A stretch of 64,000 bases of DNA from Candidatus Poribacteria bacterium (GTDB taxonomy: Bacteria; Poribacteria; WGA-4E; WGA-3G): contig JAJDUH010000024.1 of the NCBI GenBank assembly GCA_022826805.1, positions 1-64,000 on the forward strand, in the 5' to 3' direction. The first letter of the stretch is position 1, and the number at the start of each line of letters is the position of its first letter. The notes below the pieces were generated by a model. It was not told where the DNA came from. It ran no database searches and worked only from the letters and a program-made list of their open reading frames with translations. The translations under genes were made by a program, and so were the position numbers. Positions 56,035 through 62,274 of the stretch are shown here, in pieces.

Positions 56035-56469
56035 ATGGGAGTAGGTGAACGATCTTTCTACACTCGTTCCAATATATCGGGACAGCGTGAGACAAATACA
56101 GATAAGCATTGCTATGAACACGTGAAAAAACTGTTGGAGAAACTTCCAGAAAGTGAGCGAACGATAATCATCCTTTACTACCTCGGCGAAATGACAACCG
56201 AGGAGATAAGTAAATGCTTAGGTGTATCAGCGAATACAATTGCAAATAGGCTTCAACGGGCGCGAAGAATTTTGAAAGAGGATGAGGTACTCCTAATTCA
56301 AGAAGTCCTCGGCGGCGTGCAGATGTCTGAAAGTATATTAGAGAACACTATGCGCCGAGTCGCCGAGATAAAACCGACATCCGTTTGGGTTAGGAAGCGA
56401 TTCCTCTTTACTTCTTTCACGATTTTGGTAATCGCAATTGTAGTTGTTTTGGTACTCAAACTATTATAG
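56035..56469 (+). CDS. Truncated ECF sigma factor (region 4 only) with C-terminal TM helix
   Basis: This 144-aa protein has the sigma70 region 4 helix-turn-helix (LPESERTIIILYYLGEMTTE, then SKCLGVSANTIANRLQRARR) and a C-terminal TM helix (FLFTSFTILVIAIVVVLVLK). Region 2, which opens the -10 element, is missing. The codons just upstream in frame encode LEDVP, a linker sequence common in full-length ECF factors, so the 5' half appears to have been lost. GGAGG at 56022 gives a usable start at ATG 56035, so it may still be made as a membrane-tethered region-4 protein. Confidence 0.7.
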   Translation: MGVGERSFYTRSNISGQRETNTDKHCYEHVKKLLEKLPESERTIIILYYLGEMTTEEISKCLGVSANTIANRLQRARRILKEDEVLLIQEVLGGVQMSESILENTMRRVAEIKPTSVWVRKRFLFTSFTILVIAIVVVLVLKLL

Positions 56470-56693
56470 TAGATTTTAGAATTATCTTTACATTACAGAT
56501 AGGAAAGAAGAAGTCGGGTGGGATGACTTCGGCTTTCGGTATAGGAAACATCGCCTACCGGATAGGATGTTTTCTGCCGTATTTGGTCGGGATTTGGAAA
56601 TCCCTCCTACAGAAAACGGGTCAACTTATTTTTATAACTCACCATAAATAACGTGGGTTTGATATAAAACGGACCCGCGCAGGGGAAATAAGG

Positions 56694-57302
56694 ATGCAAG
56701 CGATCATTTTATGCGGGGGTCTTGCGACGCGGTTGGGCAATACTACGAAAACTGTTCCTAAGATCCTGCTTGAGATTGACGGTAAAACGGTATTGGAATG
56801 GCAGATTCAACTCCTAAAGGAGGCAAACGTTGAAGAAGTTATCCTTGCATCAGGTCATCTACACGATGTGCTTTATGACAGCGTGGGTGTTTGCTATGGC
56901 GGTGTGAGTATCCGATACGCGAAAGAGGAGAAGCGACTCGGCACGGGTGGCGCGATTCGGAATGCTGTGACATATATTAAGAAATCGCCTTTTTTCGTCC
57001 TAAATGGGGATGTCCTGCTTTCCAACTTTTCGCTTTGTGAAATGTTAGCGCGCTTCCACCAAGGTATGGTAGGACTTCTGCTGAGTGTGCGTGTTGATGA
57101 TATTCGTCCTTATGGTGAAATCGTGTCGGATAACGATGAAAGAGTTACAGCCTTCCGAGAGAAACAATCTGTCTGTCGTGAGGGCTACATCAACTCTGGG
57201 GTTTACCTCTTCGACGAAAGAGGCTCCAGCTATGATAGAGTAGTAGCACAAGTCAACAGAGCTAAGGATGGTTTGGATGTCAATCGAGCAATGCGAGAAT
57301 AG
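56694..57302 (+). CDS. Sugar-nucleotide transferase (NTP_transferase), short C-terminus
   Basis: This 202-aa protein has the nucleotidyltransferase core: AIILCGGLATRLGNTTKTVP, K in KILLEIDGK, and FFVLNGDVLL with the metal-binding Asp. It makes an NDP-sugar donor, which fits the glycosyltransferases upstream. Compared with HddC/GMP-type members of about 230 aa, the last stretch after INSGVYLFDERG is unlike the family and ends early, so the C-terminus may be frameshifted or trimmed. The start ATG 56694 follows AAATAAGG. Confidence 0.78.
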   Translation: MQAIILCGGLATRLGNTTKTVPKILLEIDGKTVLEWQIQLLKEANVEEVILASGHLHDVLYDSVGVCYGGVSIRYAKEEKRLGTGGAIRNAVTYIKKSPFFVLNGDVLLSNFSLCEMLARFHQGMVGLLLSVRVDDIRPYGEIVSDNDERVTAFREKQSVCREGYINSGVYLFDERGSSYDRVVAQVNRAKDGLDVNRAMRE

Positions 57303-57347
57303 TTAAGGCGAACTTAGTAATATAGTCAATGAAAGGCATAAGTTAAC

Positions 57348-57390
57348 AGTGGGTGCTGATAATTAACAAATATCAGCACCCACTATTTTT
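57348..57390 (+). terminator. Strong rho-independent terminator
   Basis: A perfect 14-bp stem, AGTGGGTGCTGATA (57348-57361) with TATCAGCACCCACT (57371-57384), has a 9-base loop and is followed by ATTTTT. It ends the transcript of the nucleotidyltransferase gene. The remainder of 57391-57602 shows nothing I can support. Confidence 0.92.
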
Positions 57391-57602
57391 GCATCAACCT
57401 CTCAATTACTAAGATAATCTACAATTTAATGTTGAGTCTATCGGGAACGAGGATCTTCTTATCAAACAGACTCTGAAAATTAGTGAAAAACTTCAGAGCA
57501 TCGGAGGCAGTCGGGAAACACAGTTTCGTTGGGAAAAGGAATAGTTTTCACGTCCTATACATTGTAAAACATCCAGCTTCGTATCGCTCTAAGCCGGCCC
57601 CT

Positions 57603-57779
57603 TTAATTGCGTGAGTAATACCATTCTCGTTTATTTGGATTCCATTGAAAGCCTAACAACTTTAACTCGCCCTTCACTTTATAGGTGTTCCCCTTTAACC
57701 TAATATAATTATCCATTATCTCAATACAGATGTGACTGTTGAGACTTTCGACTTCTTTGATAAGCAAATCAATACTCAT
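57603..57779 (-). CDS. Small protein, DUF5710-like fold suspected (intact copy)
   Basis: This 58-aa protein starts at ATG 57779, with AGGAGGAAGG just upstream, one of the best Shine-Dalgarno sites in the window. It reads MSIDLLIKEVESLNSHI... and ends in LLGFQWNPNKREWYYSRN. The GF.WNP.K.EWYY pattern recalls small nucleic-acid-linked domains in which a Lys/Trp hairpin ends the fold; I do not assign a function. A damaged second copy lies at 61428-61581. It faces away from the plus-strand genes, with palindromic element 2 in between. Confidence 0.7.
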   Translation of the reverse strand: MSIDLLIKEVESLNSHICIEIMDNYIRLKGNTYKVKGELKLLGFQWNPNKREWYYSRN

Positions 57780-57845
57780 CGTTCCTTCCTCCTTTCTGAG
57801 TAGATTGTTCTATTTCCTTATGCCAGGCTTGTGTGCCTTTATTAT

Positions 57846-57960
57846 TTAAGGACACAAATTTAGATTGGAAAGGGTGCATTGCGATATGTCGCTGCGAATT
57901 ATAGCAATGCCTACAATTCTTGCACCCTTTGTCTGAATGTGTTGTGTCTTTAATTTTAAA
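57846..57960 (+). promoter_or_regulatory. Palindromic element 2
   Basis: The left arm TTTAAGGACACAAATTTAGA and AAAGGGTGCA (57846-57878) is mirrored by TGCACCCTTTGTC and TGTGTCTTTAATTTTAAA (57920-57960). A small inner pair (ATTGCGATA/TATAGCAAT) sits between. Downstream GAGG..GCAAT.A.AAACAACGAA is shared with element 3. It lies between the small minus-strand gene and the remnant at 58011. Confidence 0.6.
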
Positions 57961-58010
57961 GAGGCAATCACAAACAACGAAGAGGTCTGACTAAAAAAAG
58001 AAACCGGTAA

Positions 58011-58243
58011 ATGCACTACCCTGAATTTGAAACCGCGTTTGAGGCACAACTTCAAACACACACGGACTTATATCCGCACGCCGTGGAATATCATCGGGCG
58101 CGTTATGCGCAGACGATTCAGTACCTATTGTCCTCTATTTTAGAACAGACAGAGGACTTGAAGTTATTGACTTTGAGACGAAGGAATTCCAACGTCAAGG
58201 CAGTTCCTTCATTGATACCTTCGCGTTGAGTATCAAACGCTAA
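58011..58243 (+). pseudogene. Remnant of a protein, possibly a methyltransferase
   Basis: The frame from ATG 58011 encodes HYPEFETAFEAQ and YPHAVEYHRARYAQTIQYLL, which resembles the N-terminus of SAM-dependent methyltransferases that start with an acidic-aromatic segment. It then becomes unlike protein (LRRRNSNVKAVP). In another frame, 58150-58243 reads GLEVIDFETKEFQRQGSSFI and DTFALSIKR before a TAA, which looks like a real C-terminus. A central deletion that broke the frame would explain both. The family assignment is weak. Confidence 0.4.
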
Positions 58244-58263
58244 AGAGAGGTGCTTTTTGTATT

Positions 58264-59400
58264 ATGACATACTATGAATACTTTCTGATTTTCTTAGCAC
58301 TCGTTTTCTGTGGATACGCGAGTTATACCGATCTGAAGACGCAGAAGATTCGCAACTTCTGTTCGCTCGGACTCTTATACGTCGGAACGCTGAGCCAATT
58401 GATGGCGTGGTATCTTGGCACGACAACGCCGCTCTATATCTTAGGACTCTTCTTTGGGGGTGGGCTTATCGCTTTTGCCTTCTATTGGTTCGGTATCTTC
58501 TCGCCGGGAGATTCCAAACTCTTTTGGGGGCTGTGCTTAATCTTTCCGCTATCACTGTTTAGAGACCTGAGTGGTGCCTTGAGTTTTCCACCACTGATAC
58601 TCGCACTCAATATCATCGTGCCATACTCAATAGGCATACTCGGTTATCTGCTTTTCAAGTTTGTGTTGATGCCGAACAAGTTGGATTTGTTTCGGTATTT
58701 CTTTAAGTCTTACTTTCAAAAAGATACACTCCTCGAAAAATTATTCAGCCTACTTCTGTTTATCGGTATCGGGTCTGGACTGACGTATCTGTTACAACGC
58801 TTTGAGTGGGAACCCGATCGCTTGCTGCACCTCATTTTAGTTTTGGTAGCATTCACGCTAATACAGAAATTACTATCACCACTACCGAAAACACCTGTCT
58901 ATTACGCAGTTGTTGGTTTTGTGTGCGTCTGGTTAGCGCTGCAAGCGACACCGTCTGTGCCGGTATTTCTCTCTGGATTCGCCTTTTTCTTAGGATTGTA
59001 TCTCGTCGTTTTCGTTATTGCCAAACAGTTAGTTCTGAGTTTGGCGAGTGTGACCTTGGACAATACGGTTGATGTCTATGGTCTTCAGGTGGGTATGATT
59101 CCTGCTGAGCAAATTATTAGGGTGGAACAGCCGGACGGCACTGTTCACTACGAGAAGCAACAGGTTGACTTTTCAAGCGGTCAGAAGGATAACATTGTTA
59201 TTTCACCCGATCCTATAGGTCTAACCCGAGAGGAGATTGCCGAATTGCAACACCTCGCCGCGGAGGGTGCATTTGCTGAGTTTGGCAATCAGATAAACGT
59301 CCAACCCTCTATCCGTTTTGCGCCAGTTATTACCGTCGGCGCGCTGCTAACGATATTCTGCCACGGTCCTTTTTATCTCAAACTGATGCAGCTATTCTAA
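58264..59400 (+). CDS. A24 prepilin-peptidase-like membrane protease (second copy)
   Basis: This 378-aa protein has exactly the same length as the first A24 copy. The Asp motifs are YTDLKTQKIRNF and FSPGDSKLFWG. The C-terminal region holds GMIPAEQIIRVEQPDG, GLTREEIAELQHLAAEGAF and QPSIRFAPVITVGALLTIF. The sequences differ enough that the copies are old paralogues, not a recent duplication. The start ATG 58264 follows AGAGAGGTG. It is likely a partner of the third RRE-glycosyltransferase locus. Confidence 0.82.
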   Translation: MTYYEYFLIFLALVFCGYASYTDLKTQKIRNFCSLGLLYVGTLSQLMAWYLGTTTPLYILGLFFGGGLIAFAFYWFGIFSPGDSKLFWGLCLIFPLSLFRDLSGALSFPPLILALNIIVPYSIGILGYLLFKFVLMPNKLDLFRYFFKSYFQKDTLLEKLFSLLLFIGIGSGLTYLLQRFEWEPDRLLHLILVLVAFTLIQKLLSPLPKTPVYYAVVGFVCVWLALQATPSVPVFLSGFAFFLGLYLVVFVIAKQLVLSLASVTLDNTVDVYGLQVGMIPAEQIIRVEQPDGTVHYEKQQVDFSSGQKDNIVISPDPIGLTREEIAELQHLAAEGAFAEFGNQINVQPSIRFAPVITVGALLTIFCHGPFYLKLMQLF

Positions 59401-59601
59401 CCCAGGTTATAGGGCTATTCAGTTTTCGATTCCGATCTCGGTTTCCATTGACAGATGTTAACGTTTTTTCGCAATATCGCGAGCATGAAGAAACACCCCA
59501 GCAAAAACACTCGCTCCTACAGCAGAAAATATACACATATACAAAGTGAATATGTAAAACTAAATGACCCTGACCCAGGTTAACACCTTCTCATAAACAT
59601 A

Positions 59602-59667
59602 GCACCCCGCTGGGGTGCCGGACTTAAATGCCCTATCTTCTATAGACATAACACCCCACTGGGGTGT
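59602..59667 (+). repeat. Two CACCCC/GGGGTG hairpins
   Basis: GCACCCC-GCT-GGGGTGC (59602-59618) and ACACCCC-ACT-GGGGTGT (59651-59667) sit after matching CATA(A/G) flanks. The outer base pair has changed on both sides (G-C to A-T). The gap 59401-59796 holds no gene. AAAACTAAATGACCCT at 59555 repeats the one at 44377. Confidence 0.65.
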
Positions 59668-59796
59668 GAACGTCACTTTTTTTCAAAAGTTTGTGATTAA
59701 GCGATAGAACTTGTTTAGTAGCAACTTGGGTTATTCTAACTTCATACACGAAAGGAGTGCAAATCAATAACCTGTGTTTTGATTTATTTTATTCCT

Positions 59797-60453
59797 ATGA
59801 AACGCGCCATCTTTGCTTTAATTCTTTTAACCGCAGTGGTACCTTTACCCCCTTTTTACGGACAGTGGGCAGAATCTCAGAGACTCAACCGGATACAGGA
59901 AGTGAAGCAAAAAGCGCGACCTGTTTTCGGCGAGCAGTTAGAAGCAGTCTTGTCGGAACTCAGAAGCGGCGAATCGCCTTCTGTGGTTATCTTATATACT
60001 GGTAACACCAAAAGCCACTTGGAACCGTGCGGGTGCTACCAAGAGCAGTCGGGTGGACTGCCGAGACGGGCCTATATTGTAGAGCAGATTCGCCGGCAAG
60101 GCTTTCCAATACTCTTGGTTGATGCTGGAAATATCTTTGATGGAAAAGAGGAAATAGATACCAAGCGGGGCATGGTCAACCTAAAGGCGATGTCGGCGAT
60201 GGGATACGATGCAGCCGCGCTGAGTCCAGCGGATCTCGCTTATGGAGATGCATATCTCAGTCAACAACGCGCCGTTGCTACGTTTCCATTCTTGGCTTCC
60301 AAGCAAAACGATTTCACACAATCGTTCATGATGAAAAAAGTTGAAAAGCATACTATCGCCTTTGTCGTAGGTATGGCTCAAGAACAGGCAACATCACAAG
60401 CAGACGTTGTTGTGGCGTTAGGTAATGCGGGATATCTACCTCATGAACCCTGA
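59797..60453 (+). pseudogene. Truncated metallophosphatase-like protein
   Basis: The first about 210 residues match the N-terminal part of the fusion gene at 48984: TM anchor, YTGNTKSHLEPCGC, QSGGLPRRA, LVDAGN, and an MKAMSAMGYDAAALSPADLA-like region. After VVALGN the reading continues as AGYLPHEP and stops, without haem or thioredoxin domains. The frame runs out of register into the propeller gene that follows. The start ATG 59797 matches that of the paralogue. The product may be inert or act as a short form. Confidence 0.72.
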
Positions 60454-61297
60454 CGGAAAGGAGGTCGTCAATCTTACCAACCATTCTGCAGATGATGTGC
60501 TCCCGATCTTCTCTCCCACGGGTGAACACATTCTCTTTTGTTCAGACAGAGATGGAGCACCACGGAGTTTTGACTTATATTTGATGAATGCGGACGGTTC
60601 AGATACCCGACGGGTCTTTGATAAATCGGCACTGAGAATCACACCGACGTGGTCGCCCGATGGCAAACAGATTGCTTATGTGCGTTCGGAGCTCGGTGTA
60701 GCGCGCATCTATATCGCTCCAATAGATGGTAAAAGAGAGAACCGAGTGGGACTTGGCATCCAGCCTGCCTGGGCACCGGATGGACAGGAAATCGCTTATA
60801 TCAACCGGAAGCTCGAGCACCCTCGATACATCACGCTTCTCAACTTGCAGACGGGACGCTCAAGGTTTTTATTTCCGCCCGATGCGCCAACGTGGTTGCG
60901 TTCTCCTGCCTGGTCTCGGGATGGCGAGAAACTGGCATTTACGTGGTGGCATCCTCCTGATGAAGCGGCGCCGAATGATTTTTTTCGGGAAACGCTTTAT
61001 ATTATAAATCGTGATGGGACCGGGCTGCGTCAACTTATTCCGCCAGGGGCTCTACCGGCAGTTGGGTATCCTGTATGGTCTCCAATAGGCGATGCGTTGA
61101 TTTATGAGCGTTTGGGTGCGGGTTTCGAGCACAACCACATCTTCAAAATATCAGTAGCAGCGGGGCAGGCTGTGCAGCTCACTCGTCTGACTATCTGGAA
61201 TAGTCTGGGGGATTGGTTTGATCCCGAATTCGCTCTACCTGTTTCACCACAACCGCAGTTGCTGACCACAACATGGGCGGAGGAAAAAGAGAAATAG
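60425..61297 (+). CDS. TolB-like (PD40) propeller fragment
   Basis: This 290-aa protein has PD40 repeats: IYLMNPDGKEVVNLTNHSAD, LYLMNADGSDTRRV, TWSPDGKQIAYV, AWAPDGQEIAYI and AWSRDGEKLAFT. It has no signal peptide, although proteins of this type are normally exported, and the start lies inside the upstream gene. The first repeat begins abruptly, so the N-terminus appears lost at the same joint that cut the upstream gene. The last part ends in EEKEK. Confidence 0.7.
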   Translation: MRDIYLMNPDGKEVVNLTNHSADDVLPIFSPTGEHILFCSDRDGAPRSFDLYLMNADGSDTRRVFDKSALRITPTWSPDGKQIAYVRSELGVARIYIAPIDGKRENRVGLGIQPAWAPDGQEIAYINRKLEHPRYITLLNLQTGRSRFLFPPDAPTWLRSPAWSRDGEKLAFTWWHPPDEAAPNDFFRETLYIINRDGTGLRQLIPPGALPAVGYPVWSPIGDALIYERLGAGFEHNHIFKISVAAGQAVQLTRLTIWNSLGDWFDPEFALPVSPQPQLLTTTWAEEKEK

Positions 61298-61427
61298 CGT
61301 TTTAAGTCTAATCTCCTTGAAAACAGTTCACCGGAGATGTTGTCTGAAATCTCAAAAAAGAAGTAGTTTTCACGCCATAAACCTTGTCCGCTCTCCAGAT
61401 TCGTTTCGGTTTAGGTTAATCTCTTTT

Positions 61428-61581
61428 GCCGAGTAATACCATTCTCGCTTATTTGGATTCCATTGAAAGCCTAACAACTTTAACTTGCCTCTCCCATTAC
61501 TCTCACATAATTGTCTGTCACCTCGACACATACGTTACAATTCAGACTTTTGACGTGTTTAACGAGTGCATCAATGCTCAT
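61428..61581 (-). pseudogene. Damaged second copy of the 58-aa gene
   Basis: The Shine-Dalgarno AGGAGGAAGG and the start (MSIDALVKHVKSLNCNV) match the gene at 57603-57779. A net loss of 16 bases after the VRVMGE codons shifts the frame to a TAA. The codons for LLGFQWNPNKREWYYS remain, out of frame. The block 61298-61427 after the TolB-like gene shows nothing further. Confidence 0.7.
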
Positions 61582-61644
61582 CGTTCCTTCCTCCTTTCTG
61601 AGTAGATTGTTCTGTTTCCTCATGTTCGGTTTGTGTTACTTTAT

Positions 61645-61823
61645 TGGGACTTACACAAATTGAGCAAATATCGGACATTTGGACACAAAAAAGCGGTATT
61701 TTCTATATTTTTAACCCCCTAAATCCCCCAACCCCCCATATAATCAACGGTATGAATGCCGTGTGGCATTCACCGCCCTTATCAGGGGGGTAGGGGACTT
61801 TAAGAAGCAGTGCGTGAGTCCTA
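61645..61823 (+). mobile_element. Small MITE-like element with a nested hairpin repeat
   Basis: The ends GGGACTTACACA (from 61646) and TGCGTGAGTCC (to 61821) are imperfect inverted repeats. Inside, AACCCCCTAAATCCCC and GGGGGGTAGGGGACTT form a second inverted pair, and within that lies one REP-like hairpin (GAATGCC-GTGT-GGCATTC, 61742-61775, with the CAACGGTAT and ACCG flanks). No coding capacity. Confidence 0.5.
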
Positions 61824-61830
61824 TTTATTA

Positions 61831-62240
61831 TTAAGGACACAAATTTAGATTGGAAAGGATGCATAGGACTATTGATGTTGGTAGTTGGTTATAAGTTGGT
61901 TATAAGTTGTAGTAAAATCCGAAAATATGTGAGCACTCCAAAATAGAGCCCTCACATTGTCGGTTTGTGGGCTGGGTAACCCAGCCCCTACGGCGTCCCC
62001 GCGTGTCCAAATAATTTATTGGTGTGTTGGGTTCGCATATTTTCGCCAAATTGTGTATTTTTTTTAGTGGCAGATTATTTCCTTTTTATCAACGAATTAT
62101 ACGTTGCACCCTGATAAATTGTGGGTTTAGCACCGAGATATATGCGGATTTGGTGTGGTCTTATGCATTTTGTGTCCGCATATTTTTTGAAAATTATGCA
62201 CCCTTTGCCGCAAAATATGGTGTCCTTAATTTTGAGGACG
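61831..62240 (+). promoter_or_regulatory. Palindromic element 3, with a long insert
   Basis: The left arm TTAAGGACACAAATTTAGA...GGATGCA (61831-61863) and the right arm TGCACCC...GTGTCCTTAATTTTGAGG (62197-62236) match elements 1 and 2, but the arms are about 330 bases apart. The insert holds GGGCTGGGTAACCCAGCCC (61969-61987) and no supported gene. It lies directly upstream of the third RRE-glycosyltransferase. Confidence 0.6.
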
Positions 62241-62274
62241 CAATTATAAACAACGAAAAAATTGGAGGAAGAAA

